In this document: positions 41,241 to 49,874 of the stretch, piece after piece | Numbering within the stretch: the stretch's first letter is position 1 | How the letters are laid out: each line of letters begins with the position of its first letter | NCBI GenBank assembly: GCA_017415025.1 | Contig: JAFQJH010000006.1 | Coordinates: 33,860-97,859, forward strand | DNA length: 64,000 bases | Source of the DNA: Clostridia bacterium | GTDB taxonomy: Bacteria > Bacillota > Clostridia > Oscillospirales > Acutalibacteraceae | Reading direction: 5' to 3' | The notes under the pieces: model-generated | Told to the model about the DNA's origin: nothing | Seen by the model: the letters and a program-made list of their open reading frames with translations, nothing else | The model's database searches: none | Program-made: the position numbers and the translations under genes

Positions 41241-43649
41241 ATGGGTTATGATTTTAAATCAGCAGAAAAAAAGTGGCAGGATAAATGGGAAGAGGAAGGC
41301 GTTTTCCATGCGGTAGATTTTTCGGAAAAGCCGAAGTTCTACGCTCTCGTAGAGTTCCCTTATCCCAGCGGTGCAGGTATGCACGTCGGCCACATCAAGG
41401 CTTATTCAGGTCTTGAGGTCGTATCAAGAAAAAGAAGAATGCAGGGTTACAACGTGCTGTTCCCGATCGGCTTTGACGCTTACGGTCTGCCGACAGAGAA
41501 CTACGCTATCAAAACGGGTATTCATCCCCGTAAGGTAACCGATATGAATATCGAAAAGTTCTCAAGCCAGCTTAAGAGAGTCGGCTTCTCTTTCGACTGG
41601 ACAAGAGTTGTTGACACAACTCAGGAGGACTATTATAAGTGGACACAGTGGATTTTCCTCAAGATGTTCGAAAAGGGTCTTGCTTTCAGAGACAAGACTC
41701 TCGTTAACTACTGTCCGTCGTGTAAGGTTGTTCTTTCAAACGAGGATTCACAGGGCGGTAAGTGCGATATCTGTCATTCTGACATTGTTCAGAAGTCAAA
41801 GGACGTATGGTATCTCCGCATCACGGAGTATGCAGACAAGCTTCTTGAGGGTCTTGAAAAGGTTGACTATCTCCCGAACGTCAAGCTCCAGCAGCAGAAC
41901 TGGATCGGCAAGTCAACGGGCGCTTTTGTTGATTTCGAGGTTAAGGGTTCGGATGACGAAAAGCTCAAGGTTTACACAACACGTCCCGACACACTCTTCG
42001 GTGTAACGTTTATGGTTATGGCTCCCGAGCATCCGATGATTGACAAGTATGCCGAGAGAATTGCAAATATGGCTGACGTTGAAGCATACAGAAAAGAGTG
42101 TGCAAAGAAAACAGAGTTCGAGAGAACACAGCTCGTAAAGGATAAGACAGGTGTTAAGCTCAGCGGACTTTCAGCAATCAATCCCGTAAACGGAAAGGAA
42201 ATTCCGATTTACATATCCGACTACGTTATGATGGGCTACGGTACGGGCGCAATTATGGCTGTTCCCGCACACGACGACCGTGACTACGACTTTGCAAAGA
42301 AGTTCGGCATCGACATCATCGAGGTTATCAAGGGCGGTAACATTGAAGAGGCTGCTTATGCAGGCGAAGGCGAGCTCGTTAATTCCGATTTCCTCAACGG
42401 CATCACATCAAAGCGTGAGGCTATCGACACAATGGCTGACTACCTCCAGAAGAAGGGTATCGGCGAAAAGGGTGTTCAGTACAAGATGAAGGACTGGGCA
42501 TTCAACAGACAGCGTTATTGGGGCGAGCCTATTCCTATCGTTCACTGTGAAAAGTGCGGAATGGTTGCTGTTCCCTACGAGGAGCTTCCGCTTAAATTAC
42601 CGCAGGTTGAAAACTTCGAGCCCGGCTCGGACGGCGAAAGCCCGCTTGCAAAGATTGATTCCTACGTCAACTGCAAGTGTCCGAAGTGCGGCGGCGATGC
42701 AAAGCGTGAAACAGATACAATGCCTCAGTGGGCAGGCTCATCCTGGTACTTCCTTCGTTATATCGACCCGAGCAACAACGAGGCTCTCGCTGACAGCGAA
42801 AAGCTCAAGTACTGGGGTCAGGTTGACTGGTACAACGGCGGTATGGAGCACGTTACACGTCATATGATTTATTCACGTTTCTGGCATAAGTTCCTCTACG
42901 ACCTCGGCGTTGTTCCCAACGATGAGCCTTATGCAAAGCGTACCGCACAGGGACTTATTCTCGGACCTGACGGCGACAAAATGAGTAAATCAAAGGGCAA
43001 CGTTGTTGACCCGAACGAGGTTGTTGACGAATTCGGCGCAGACGTTCTTCGTGCTTACGTTCTCTTTATGGGTGACTACGAAAAGGCCGCTCCGTGGTCA
43101 GCATCATCCGTTAAGGGCTGTAAGAGATTCATCGACAGAACCTGGGGTCTTCAGGATATTCTTGTTGACGGTGACGAGTATTCAAAGGAGCTTGAGTCAC
43201 TCTTCCACAAGACAATCAAAAAGGTAACGGAAGATATTGAAAATATGAAGTTCAACACAGCGATTGCCGCTTTGATGACACTTCTCAACGCAATCTATGA
43301 CAAGGGCGCAATCAATAAGGCAGAGCTCAAGACATTTGCAACTCTCCTTAATCCGTTCGCACCTCACGTCACAGAGGAAATCTGGGCACAGCAGGGCTTC
43401 GGCGGTATGCTTGCAAACGGCAATTGGGTAGATTTTGACGAAGCAAAGTGTGTTGACGATGAAATCGAAATTGTTGCACAGATTAACGGTAAGGTAAGAG
43501 CAAAGCTTATGATTCCTGCTCAAATCGAGGCCGCCGATGCAATCGCCCTTGCAAAGAAGGACGAAAAGATTGCCGAGGCTATCGAGGGCAAGCAGATTGT
43601 CAAGGAGCTCTATGTTAAGGGCAGACTCGTAAATATCGTTGTAAGATAA
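41241..43649 (+). CDS. leuS: Leucyl-tRNA synthetase
   Basis: 802 residues. HIGH motif in PYPSGAGMHVGHIKAYSG near residue 45, editing domain in the middle (TTRPDTLFGVTFMVMAPEHP), tryptophan-rich WAGSSWYFLRYIDP, and KMSKS in GDKMSKSKGNVVDP near residue 580. The C-terminal IAQINGKVRAKL block is complete. It charges tRNA-Leu and edits near-cognates. Unlike ileS there is no T-box directly before it; the 38-base gap behind the cassette carries only CGGAGG. It is probably transcribed with nadD-yqeK-rsfS. Confidence 0.97.
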   Translation: MGYDFKSAEKKWQDKWEEEGVFHAVDFSEKPKFYALVEFPYPSGAGMHVGHIKAYSGLEVVSRKRRMQGYNVLFPIGFDAYGLPTENYAIKTGIHPRKVTDMNIEKFSSQLKRVGFSFDWTRVVDTTQEDYYKWTQWIFLKMFEKGLAFRDKTLVNYCPSCKVVLSNEDSQGGKCDICHSDIVQKSKDVWYLRITEYADKLLEGLEKVDYLPNVKLQQQNWIGKSTGAFVDFEVKGSDDEKLKVYTTRPDTLFGVTFMVMAPEHPMIDKYAERIANMADVEAYRKECAKKTEFERTQLVKDKTGVKLSGLSAINPVNGKEIPIYISDYVMMGYGTGAIMAVPAHDDRDYDFAKKFGIDIIEVIKGGNIEEAAYAGEGELVNSDFLNGITSKREAIDTMADYLQKKGIGEKGVQYKMKDWAFNRQRYWGEPIPIVHCEKCGMVAVPYEELPLKLPQVENFEPGSDGESPLAKIDSYVNCKCPKCGGDAKRETDTMPQWAGSSWYFLRYIDPSNNEALADSEKLKYWGQVDWYNGGMEHVTRHMIYSRFWHKFLYDLGVVPNDEPYAKRTAQGLILGPDGDKMSKSKGNVVDPNEVVDEFGADVLRAYVLFMGDYEKAAPWSASSVKGCKRFIDRTWGLQDILVDGDEYSKELESLFHKTIKKVTEDIENMKFNTAIAALMTLLNAIYDKGAINKAELKTFATLLNPFAPHVTEEIWAQQGFGGMLANGNWVDFDEAKCVDDEIEIVAQINGKVRAKLMIPAQIEAADAIALAKKDEKIAEAIEGKQIVKELYVKGRLVNIVVR

Positions 43650-43702
43650 GACAAAAACCTCTTTCTGTCCAACAATAAAATTGGCAAAGTAAAAAAATCT
43701 TG

Positions 43703-43731
43703 TTGACATTCAGAAAAGTGTATGCTACAAT
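43703..43731 (+). promoter_or_regulatory. Promoter for rpsU
   Basis: TTGACA (43703-43708), 17-nt spacer with TATGC before the -10, TACAAT (43726-43731). Confidence 0.85.
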
Positions 43732-43782
43732 AAGGTGTATATTAGAAATTTGCCCCTGCAAGTTGCGGAGGGAGGGAATACA

Positions 43783-43959
43783 ATGAGTCAGGTAAAAGTT
43801 AAGGAAGGCGAATCTTTAGATAACGCTCTCAGAAGATTTAAGAGACAGACTTCAAGAGACGGCGTTATTCAGGAAGTTCGTAAAAGAGAACACTATGAGA
43901 AGCCGTCAGTTAAGCGTAAGAAGAAGTCTGAGGCTGCTCGTAAGAGAAAGTTCAAATAA
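43783..43959 (+). CDS. rpsU: 30S ribosomal protein S21
   Basis: 58 residues, starting [19 protein letters not shown] at 43783 behind GGAGGGAGGG. An in-frame ATG upstream is too far from that site. The C terminus is the usual basic tail ([15 protein letters not shown]). S21 sits near the anti-Shine-Dalgarno region of 16S RNA and assists initiation. Single gene with its own promoter and terminator. Confidence 0.97.
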   Translation: MSQVKVKEGESLDNALRRFKRQTSRDGVIQEVRKREHYEKPSVKRKKKSEAARKRKFK

Positions 43960-43966
43960 TCAATTA

Positions 43967-43998
43967 AGTGAGTGCTTTTTTGCACTCACTTTTTTGTT
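43967..43998 (+). terminator. Terminator of rpsU
   Basis: AGTGAGTGC pairs with GCACTCACT, followed by TTTTTTG. Confidence 0.92.
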
Positions 43999-44004
43999 TT
44001 CTCG

Positions 44005-44033
44005 TTGACAGCGTTTTCTTGTTGTGGTATCAT
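44005..44033 (+). promoter_or_regulatory. Promoter for the second GDPD gene
   Basis: TTGACA (44005-44010), 17-nt spacer, TATCAT (44028-44033). Confidence 0.65.
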
Positions 44034-44056
44034 TTTCATAGTTTAATAAAGAAAGA

Positions 44057-44914
44057 ATGGTTAAGATGAACGCGAAATACAACAAGCTTATCACCAACGT
44101 ACTTGCACCGATTTTTAAGTGCAACTATCTTCCTTGTATCCACATTGCAAAGCTTTTCAATAAGCCGACGCAGGTTATTTCAATTAAAGGTAAGGGCGTT
44201 GACACTGCGGATGACCCGATTTATATGACCGCACACCGCGGTGTGACCTCAATCGCACCTGAAAACACAGTTCCTGCTTACGAAGAGGCGGTAAGACTCG
44301 GCTATTATTCCGCAGAGTGCGACATTCAGCGCACAAAGGACGGCGTATGGGTATTACTCCACAACGATACCGTTGATAAATATTTCTGCGAGTACGGCGA
44401 AATCAAGGAGGCAACCTTCGAGGAAGCAAGAAAGTACAGCTTCAAGGGCGGCTCAAACTTCTGGGCTTATGACGATCTGAAGATTCCGACACTTGACGAG
44501 TTCCTTGACGTTTTTGTCGGCTCTGATACAAGACCGCAGATTGAAATCAAGGCTGAAACCTACGACACTCTTCACGAGGTTGTTGATGCGGTTGTCAGAA
44601 AGGGTCTTGAGGACAGCGCGATTGTTATTTCCTTCGACCTTCAGCAGCTTAAAGAGATTTACAAGCTCAACGATAAAATTGAGCTGTGGTATCTCGTCGG
44701 CAGAATTACCGAGGAAAATATCGCCGAGGCAAAGTCAATTTCCGATAAGGTATGGCTCTCTGCTCATTTTGACCAGAACGACAAGCAGTCAATCCGCCTT
44801 GCAATCGACAGCGGAATCAACGCTTCATATTGGACGGTCAACACAATCGAGGATGCAAAAATGGTCTACGATCTGGGCGTAAGATATATTGAAACGGATA
44901 TTCTTACAAAATGA
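44057..44914 (+). CDS. Glycerophosphodiester phosphodiesterase, canonical motifs
   Basis: 285 residues. MTAHRGVTSIAPENT near residue 56 is the complete HRG...PENT motif; AECDIQRTKDGVWVLLHND provides the ExD metal ligands and catalytic His. The N-terminal ~50 residues (NVLAPIFKCNYLPCIHIAKLF) are not part of the barrel and may associate with membrane; no clear signal peptide. It hydrolyses glycerophosphodiesters to glycerol 3-phosphate and an alcohol. The start could be ATG 44057 or 44066; spacing from AAAGAAAG does not decide. A small basic protein gene follows 12 bases later. Confidence 0.9.
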   Translation: MVKMNAKYNKLITNVLAPIFKCNYLPCIHIAKLFNKPTQVISIKGKGVDTADDPIYMTAHRGVTSIAPENTVPAYEEAVRLGYYSAECDIQRTKDGVWVLLHNDTVDKYFCEYGEIKEATFEEARKYSFKGGSNFWAYDDLKIPTLDEFLDVFVGSDTRPQIEIKAETYDTLHEVVDAVVRKGLEDSAIVISFDLQQLKEIYKLNDKIELWYLVGRITEENIAEAKSISDKVWLSAHFDQNDKQSIRLAIDSGINASYWTVNTIEDAKMVYDLGVRYIETDILTK

Positions 44915-44926
44915 TGAGGTGATTTT

Positions 44927-45289
44927 ATGGCAAAGGCAAAAAAGGCTGAAACCAAGGAGAAAAAAGAGCTCACTTATGAGGATTATTCCAAGGCAGTGTT
45001 GCTGACGGGCTTTGTTGCGGCAGTCAAGAATGAGCTTGCAAAGGGCGAAAATATTTCTGCCGTGCGCTTTGTACCGATTCTTGACGGATATCACATCTTT
45101 TTCAACAAGGATATTAAGGAATGTAAGATTGCTGTTGAAAAAAGAAAGCTTTTGGCAGGCTATAAGGTCCGCACGCTCGAGGACGGATTTAAAAAGGTGA
45201 CCTGCAGCCTCAAATCAAAGGATGATTACGAAAAAGTAATCGCAAAGGTTTTCGGTTATAAAAGAGAAAAAGCAAAAAAGAAGAAATAA
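44927..45289 (+). CDS. Small lysine-rich protein of unknown function
   Basis: 120 residues with highly basic ends (MAKAKKAETKEKKEL and KREKAKKKK) and a compact middle (AVRFVPILDGYHIFFNKDIKE, SLKSKDDYEKVIAKVFGY). About a quarter of all residues are lysine, suggesting contact with RNA, DNA or ribosomes. GAGGTGAT precedes the ATG and the gene follows the GDPD gene directly, so they share a transcript. No family recognised. Confidence 0.7.
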   Translation: MAKAKKAETKEKKELTYEDYSKAVLLTGFVAAVKNELAKGENISAVRFVPILDGYHIFFNKDIKECKIAVEKRKLLAGYKVRTLEDGFKKVTCSLKSKDDYEKVIAKVFGYKREKAKKKK

Positions 45290-45325
45290 AAAATCAACGC
45301 CATCGGTCAAAAACCGGTGGCGTTG
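45288..45325 (-). terminator. Terminator of the GH4 gene
   Basis: On the minus strand CAACGCCACCGGT pairs with ACCGATGGCGTTG, followed by ATTTTTTATTT. It may also slow plus-strand transcription. Confidence 0.8.
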
Positions 45326-45339
45326 TGCTGCTTGTAAAC

Positions 45340-46689
45340 TTAATTATACTTCGGCATCCAATCTCCGTGAACCTCGATGAGCTCATCGACCATTTTTACG
45401 ATGTCGTCAATGCTCAGTTCAGAGCCTGTGTGCGGGTCGAGCATAGCCGCCTGATAGATATGCTCCTTCTTTCTTGTAACTGCCGCTTCGATTGTGAGAA
45501 GCTGGGGGTTGATATTTGTCATATTCATCGCCGCGAGCTGAACGGGGAGCTTGCCCATGTGGCACGGAGTTACACCGCTTGAATCAACAAGGCACGGCAC
45601 CTCAACGCAGGCATCTGCGGGAAGGTTGTCGATAAGACCTGTGTTCAGCACGTTACCGCCGATTTTGTACGGCTCGTTTGTAACCATTGCCTCCATAATG
45701 TAAGAAGCGTATTCCTTTGAGCGTGTATGCGTAACCTTGCCGTCTGCAAGGATTTCGTCTCTCTGCTTTGCCCAGCCTGCAATCTGCTCAATACAACGGC
45801 GCGGGTATTCGTCAAGCGGAATGTTGTAATCTGCGATAAGGTTCGGATACTTGTCCTTGATGTAGAACATATTGTATTCGGAGTTGTGCTCACTCGACTC
45901 CGTGCAGTAATAGCCCAGACGCTTGATGTAATCAAAGCGCACCATATCGTGATGCTTCTTTTCGGGGTCATTTGTTGCAAGAGCCTTTGCGTTGATTTCA
46001 AGAGCACGGCGCTTGATTTCGGGATAAAGGTCGTTGCCCTGTTTGTCGTGAATTTCGAGAAGCCATGCCATGTGGTTGATACCTGCAATTCGGTCGTAGA
46101 AATTGCCCTCGCCGACCTCCTCGAGCATACCGACGTGTTCAAGCAAATCTCTTGCGCAGCTCTGAACGCTGTGGCAGAGACCGACCGTCTTGATGCCCGA
46201 ATAGCGTGTCATATAGCCCGTAAGGATTGCCATCGGATTTGTGTAGTTGAGGAACCACGCGTCGGGACAAACCTCCTGCATATCGTGGGCAAAGTCTTCA
46301 AGAACGGGAATTGTTCGAAGACCGCGCATAATACCGCCGATGCCGAGTGTGTCGGCGATCGTCTGACGAAGACCGTATTTCTTCGGAATTTCAAAGTCCG
46401 TGATTGTACAGGGGTCGTAAAGACCGACCTGAATCGCATTGACAACAAAGTTTGCACCGCGGAGTGCATCCTTACGGTTCTCAACGCCGAGATAAGTTGA
46501 AATTTTCGCTCTGTTTTCGTTCACGTTTTTATTGATAGCGTTAAGGATGATTTCAGAATCCTCAAGGCGCTGTTTGTCGATGTCGTAAAGTGCGATTTCT
46601 GCCTCGCGAAGAGCCGGTGTGCACATACAGTCACCGAGAACGTTTCTTGCAAAAACGGTACTGCCTGCGCCCATAAATGTAATTTTCAT
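45340..46689 (-). CDS. GH4 family glycosidase, alpha-galactosidase (MelA)-like
   Basis: 449 residues from the ATG at 46689 (AAGGAG upstream). ITFMGAGSTVFARNVLGD is the NAD-binding glycine loop of GH4; NYTNPMAILT, GLCHSVQ (metal-binding Cys and His) and AGINHMAW (metal His) complete the site. GH4 enzymes need NAD and Mn and cleave by redox elimination. CHS rather than CNx is the alpha-galactosidase or alpha-glucuronidase-type signature, favouring unphosphorylated sugars. No signal peptide, so it acts on imported oligosaccharides. Divergent from an amidohydrolase gene. Confidence 0.92.
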   Translation of the reverse strand: MKITFMGAGSTVFARNVLGDCMCTPALREAEIALYDIDKQRLEDSEIILNAINKNVNENRAKISTYLGVENRKDALRGANFVVNAIQVGLYDPCTITDFEIPKKYGLRQTIADTLGIGGIMRGLRTIPVLEDFAHDMQEVCPDAWFLNYTNPMAILTGYMTRYSGIKTVGLCHSVQSCARDLLEHVGMLEEVGEGNFYDRIAGINHMAWLLEIHDKQGNDLYPEIKRRALEINAKALATNDPEKKHHDMVRFDYIKRLGYYCTESSEHNSEYNMFYIKDKYPNLIADYNIPLDEYPRRCIEQIAGWAKQRDEILADGKVTHTRSKEYASYIMEAMVTNEPYKIGGNVLNTGLIDNLPADACVEVPCLVDSSGVTPCHMGKLPVQLAAMNMTNINPQLLTIEAAVTRKKEHIYQAAMLDPHTGSELSIDDIVKMVDELIEVHGDWMPKYN

Positions 46690-46721
46690 AGGAAACACTC
46701 CTTTTTTGTTTTGGTATTTTC

Positions 46722-46750
46722 AGTATAATTTTTTAAAAAGTCTTTGTCAA
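46722..46750 (-). promoter_or_regulatory. Promoter for the GH4 gene
   Basis: On the minus strand TTGACA, 17-nt spacer, TATACT. Confidence 0.75.
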
Positions 46751-46775
46751 TAAACCAAACAATTTTTCGTCATTC

Positions 46776-46804
46776 TTGACATAAAAAAGGTGCCGTGATA
46801 AACT
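46776..46804 (+). promoter_or_regulatory. Promoter for the amidohydrolase gene
   Basis: TTGACA (46776-46781), 17-nt spacer, TAAACT (46799-46804). Back to back with the GH4 promoter. Confidence 0.7.
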
Positions 46805-46827
46805 AAATTCACAAAGGAGATGATGTT

Positions 46828-47628
46828 ATGATTTTTGCAAACCACGCTCACGTTTTTCCCGAGGATATCAAGCCTTCGGGTACAATCGACAATCTCAAAC
46901 GGCTTATGGACGATTGCGGAATTGATAAGGCTGTATGCTTTGCTCCGTTTTCGGACAGATTTGAGGAGTGCGGACGCACGGACACACCGAACGAGTGGCT
47001 CGCAAAGGCTATAAAGAACGAGCCCGATCTTTATGGCTTCGGTACGGTGGATTTTACGAAAAATCTGCGCGACGAGGTTGACCGCATTGCGGATTTCGGC
47101 TTTAAGGGAATCAAGATGCATCCGCCGTATCAGGAGTTTGATATCGACGGTGAGGATGCCTTCAAGGTTTACGAAAGGGCGGAGGAGCTCGGACTTTTCA
47201 TCACCTTCCATTGCGGAATGCATTGGCACAGACTGAAGGGTGTTCGCCCGATTCTGTATGATGAGGTCGGCTGGTTTTTCCCGAAGCTTCGCTTCAGCCT
47301 CGAGCACCTCGGCGGATATCATTTCTTTAATGAAAGCCTTGCAGTAATGTGCAACAATTCAAGGGGAGAGGTGCGCCCGAGAGTATTTGCAGGCTGGACA
47401 TCCGTCAGCGACTGTGAGGGTATCGACGCCTGGACACTCACCAACGAACAGCTCGAGACGATAATCTCACAGACGGGTGACGAAAGCTCGATGTTCGGTC
47501 TCGATTTCCCGTTCCACGGCGCGGAGTATATCAAGTATGAAATGGAACGCTTTAAGAGTCTCAACATTTCCGACACTGCAAAGGAAAACATCCTCGGCGA
47601 GACGTTGAGAAAGGTGCTTGGGGTTTAA
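46828..47628 (+). CDS. Amidohydrolase-2 family metal-dependent hydrolase
   Basis: 266 residues. The N-terminal NHAHVF is the HxH metal motif; GIKMHPPYQEF (His), FHCGMHWH and SLEHLGGYHF (His) form the rest of the barrel site; GLDFPFHG at the end replaces the usual GSDxP, keeping the Asp. Members hydrolyse or decarboxylate cyclic or carboxylic substrates; the real one is unknown. AAAGGAG precedes the ATG. Its divergent arrangement with GH4 suggests common regulation. Confidence 0.82.
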   Translation: MIFANHAHVFPEDIKPSGTIDNLKRLMDDCGIDKAVCFAPFSDRFEECGRTDTPNEWLAKAIKNEPDLYGFGTVDFTKNLRDEVDRIADFGFKGIKMHPPYQEFDIDGEDAFKVYERAEELGLFITFHCGMHWHRLKGVRPILYDEVGWFFPKLRFSLEHLGGYHFFNESLAVMCNNSRGEVRPRVFAGWTSVSDCEGIDAWTLTNEQLETIISQTGDESSMFGLDFPFHGAEYIKYEMERFKSLNISDTAKENILGETLRKVLGV

Positions 47629-47700
47629 GAAAATCTGTTTTACTGACAAAAAAATTACTGCTCGCACGTTTTTGTGTGAGCAGTATATCTTTATACAGTA

Positions 47701-47976
47701 TTATTTTTTCTTGTTTATTATATCGTCTGAAAATACAGACGCGTTTATAAGGTCAGCAGGGTCAACCTCCAAAGCGTCAGCAATATTAAAGAATACTTCT
47801 AAAGAAAAAGGACGGATAATTCCGGGTGCTTCAATGGCACTGATGTGTGAACGGCTTACGTTTGCTTTTTCGGACAACTGCTCTTGTGACATACCTCTCA
47901 TTTTGCGCAGAGCCGCGATTGCAATTCCTAATTGCAAAAATCTGTCTCGGTTTTTAAATTCAACTTCCTTGCTCAT
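47701..47976 (-). CDS. XRE-family transcription regulator (small)
   Basis: 91 residues starting MSKEVEFKNRDRFLQ at 47976 after GCAGGTG. Residues ~16-72 are a helix-turn-helix: IAALRKMRGMSQEQLSEKA and NVSRSHISAIEAPG, the recognition helix. The short C-terminal tail has no effector domain. It is divergent from a strong promoter at 48044-48072 that drives a ~160-nt terminated RNA, so that transcript or its own promoter is the likely target. Confidence 0.88.
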   Translation of the reverse strand: MSKEVEFKNRDRFLQLGIAIAALRKMRGMSQEQLSEKANVSRSHISAIEAPGIIRPFSLEVFFNIADALEVDPADLINASVFSDDIINKKK

Positions 47977-48043
47977 TTTATACACCTGCCTTATTATAAT
48001 TATACTTTTTACAAAAAATATTACTGTATACTATAAAAAGCAC

Positions 48044-48072
48044 TTGACTAATATTTAGAGCAAATATATAAT
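48044..48072 (+). promoter_or_regulatory. Promoter for a short transcript divergent from XRE
   Basis: TTGACT (48044-48049), 17-nt spacer, TATAAT (48067-48072). TATACTATAAA at 48027-48037 lies just upstream and recurs at the second XRE locus. Confidence 0.75.
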
Positions 48073-48078
48073 GAGGAT

Positions 48079-48240
48079 AGGCAGAAGATTTTATTATAAA
48101 GCATATAAGTGTATCGAAACGGCCACTATACACACATATTATCAGACTAATGTCATCTTCCGTTTTAAACAACGGACTTTTAGGGATAGTGAGCCGTTGA
48201 GATTGCCCGACAGTCAAGTGCTGTCGGGCATTTTTGTTCA
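48079..48240 (+). ncRNA. Candidate small RNA divergent from the XRE gene
   Basis: No convincing protein. From the predicted start the sequence can form GAAGAT (48084-48089) with ATCTTC (48155-48160) around an inner GTGTAT/ATACAC stem, then CCGTT/AACGG, and ends in a strong terminator (GCCCGACAG/CTGTCGGGC, 48205-48229, then TTTTT). Not matched by me to a known family. Confidence 0.4.
48205..48236 (+). terminator. Terminator of the candidate small RNA
   Basis: Nine-pair stem GCCCGACAG/CTGTCGGGC, followed by ATTTTTG. Confidence 0.85.
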
Positions 48241-48244
48241 TCAA

Positions 48245-48402
48245 ATTGGGAGTTTATCGGGATACTTGTAATAAGCCGCGTAGGGACGGGCGTCCTCGAC
48301 CGTCCTGAAAACAGCAGAATCTACGGATGGTCCGGGAGGCCCATCCCTACACGCACTGAGTTTGTTTGTGCAATATTTTCTCCCCGACAAATTAAAATTT
48401 GC
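48245..48402 (-). repeat. Dispersed REPIN-like repeat, copy B (~160 bp)
   Basis: Inverted, near-identical copy of 19749-19912; the core from the GTGCGTGTAGGG end to CCCTACGCGGC is identical over about 80 bases. The rest of the 820-base gap holds the small RNA candidate upstream and ~220 bases of unassigned sequence downstream. Confidence 0.9.
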
Positions 48403-48623
48403 ATTTCGGCAGGGATTTCTCCCTGCCCTGTTTTTTTGCTGAAATATGAAATCGTAGGGAACACATTGATGTGCTCCGAAAATGACAATAAAGATTCTTT
48501 ACGTCGCCTGGAATGATACGTTCAAAGATATCAACAAATCAACTTTGTTCCCCCCTATGGGAAAAACGGCATTATTTAATTGTTAAAATTTTGACTTTTA
48601 TCAAACAATTTTGTAGAAAGATG

Positions 48624-48652
48624 TTTACTAATTGATTTTATTATGTTATAAT
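48624..48652 (+). promoter_or_regulatory. Promoter of the hydrogenase operon
   Basis: TTTACT (48624-48629), 17-nt spacer, TATAAT (48647-48652). Confidence 0.6.
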
Positions 48653-48693
48653 GCAATGAACATTATTATAATGTCACAAGTGCGGCTATGGAA

Positions 48694-48709
48694 TGTTAAA
48701 AAAATAACA
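48694..48709 (+). promoter_or_regulatory. Rex-like operator in the hydrogenase leader
   Basis: TGTTAAAAAAATAACA fits TGTTAANNNNTTAACA with one mismatch and is flanked by GAA/TTC. It lies ~40 bases after the predicted start, so it would act as a roadblock, or a nearer promoter exists. Confidence 0.45.
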
Positions 48710-48797
48710 TTCTTTTCCAGGGCGAGATTTTTCAAAGCTCTCGGACTTGAAAATGTCGCCTGTAATTTTGAAATTGTTGTAAAGGAGGAACAACTCA

Positions 48798-49295
48798 ATG
48801 CTCAAAAAAATCAGCAAAATCCCGTTCAAAGGAACACCTGAGCAGGAAGCACAGTTGCGTGCTGTTATTGAGGAGTGTAAGGACGACAAGAGTATGCTTA
48901 TGCATGTAATGCAGCAGGCACAGGCAATCTATGGCTATCTTCCGTTCGAAGTTCAGACTATGATTGCAGACGGTATGAACATCCCGCTTGAAAAAGTTTA
49001 CGGTGTTTCTACTTTCTATGCTCAGTTTGCACTCTCTCCGAAGGGTGAGTACAACATCTCTGTCTGCCTCGGTACAGCTTGCTATGTTAAGGGCGCACAG
49101 GACCTTATCGACAGAATCTGTGAGAATCTCGGTATCGGCGCAGGTGAGTGCACAGACGACGGAAAGTTCTCCGTTGAGGCTTGCCGTTGCATCGGTGCTT
49201 GCGGTCTTGCTCCCGTTCTTACTGTTAACGACGAAGTTTACGGTAAGCTTGTTGCAGATGACATTGACGGTATTCTTGCAAAATATAAAGCATAA
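48798..49295 (+). CDS. hndA: NuoE-like [2Fe-2S] subunit of bifurcating hydrogenase (HydC/HndA type)
   Basis: 165 residues starting MLKKISKIPFKGTPEQEA behind AGGAGG. An N-terminal helical bundle is followed by a thioredoxin-like fold with four cluster cysteines in SVCLGTACYVKGA (residue ~92) and CRCIGACGLAPV (~130). The subunit passes electrons between the NAD(P)-binding subunit and the rest of the complex. First gene of a five-gene operon. Gene name follows the Hnd/Hyd nomenclature and is by similarity. Confidence 0.92.
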   Translation: MLKKISKIPFKGTPEQEAQLRAVIEECKDDKSMLMHVMQQAQAIYGYLPFEVQTMIADGMNIPLEKVYGVSTFYAQFALSPKGEYNISVCLGTACYVKGAQDLIDRICENLGIGAGECTDDGKFSVEACRCIGACGLAPVLTVNDEVYGKLVADDIDGILAKYKA

Positions 49296-49322
49296 TTTAT
49301 CGGCTTAAATTCGGAGGGACTT

Positions 49323-49874
49323 ATGCGGGAATTATCCTTGAACGTTCTTGATATTGCCCAGAATTCCATTTCCGCCGCCGCACCGCTGATTGAAATTGAG
49401 GTGCTTGAAGATACCGTGAAGAAGGAACTCTTAATCGGCATCTACGATAACGGCAGGGGAATGACGGCTGAACAGGTGGAAAACGTCAAAGATCCGTTTT
49501 TCACAACGCGCACCACCCGTAAGGTTGGTATGGGTATTCCGCTTTTTAAGCTCGCCGCCGAGCAGACGGGAGGTCACCTTGACATTCAGTCCGAGGTCGG
49601 CAAGGGTACAAGGGTGCAGGCTGTTTTTAAAACGGACAGCATCGACTTTACCCCTATCGGCGATATGAATTCCACCGTTTTAATGCTTATCACAATGAAT
49701 ACCGACCGTGATTTTATTTACCGTTTCGGTATTGATGAAAAAATCTTTACTCTTTCCACACAGGAATTGAGAGCAATTCTCGGCGACGTTCCTTTTTCGG
49801 AGCCGTCCGTTTCAATGTGGATTAAGGAGTATCTCGAAGAACAAACACAAAACATTCGTGGAGGTGTACTATAA
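49323..49874 (+). CDS. Stand-alone HATPase domain protein in the hydrogenase operon
   Basis: 183 residues. The GHKL ATPase fold is seen from LNVLDIAQNSISA (N box), GIYDNGRGM (G1), KDPFFTTRTTRKVGMGIPL (F and G2) and GKGTRVQAVF. No phosphoacceptor His domain or membrane segment is present, so it is not a normal sensor kinase. Such proteins recur in [FeFe]-hydrogenase operons of Clostridia; they may be regulatory or help assembly, but the role is unknown. The next gene starts in its stop codon (TAATG). Confidence 0.88.
   Translation: MRELSLNVLDIAQNSISAAAPLIEIEVLEDTVKKELLIGIYDNGRGMTAEQVENVKDPFFTTRTTRKVGMGIPLFKLAAEQTGGHLDIQSEVGKGTRVQAVFKTDSIDFTPIGDMNSTVLMLITMNTDRDFIYRFGIDEKIFTLSTQELRAILGDVPFSEPSVSMWIKEYLEEQTQNIRGGVL

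Noticed and set aside
48403-48620. Possible gene remnant between the repeat and the hydrogenase promoter
   Set aside because: No frame with a start site or recognisable motif on either strand.
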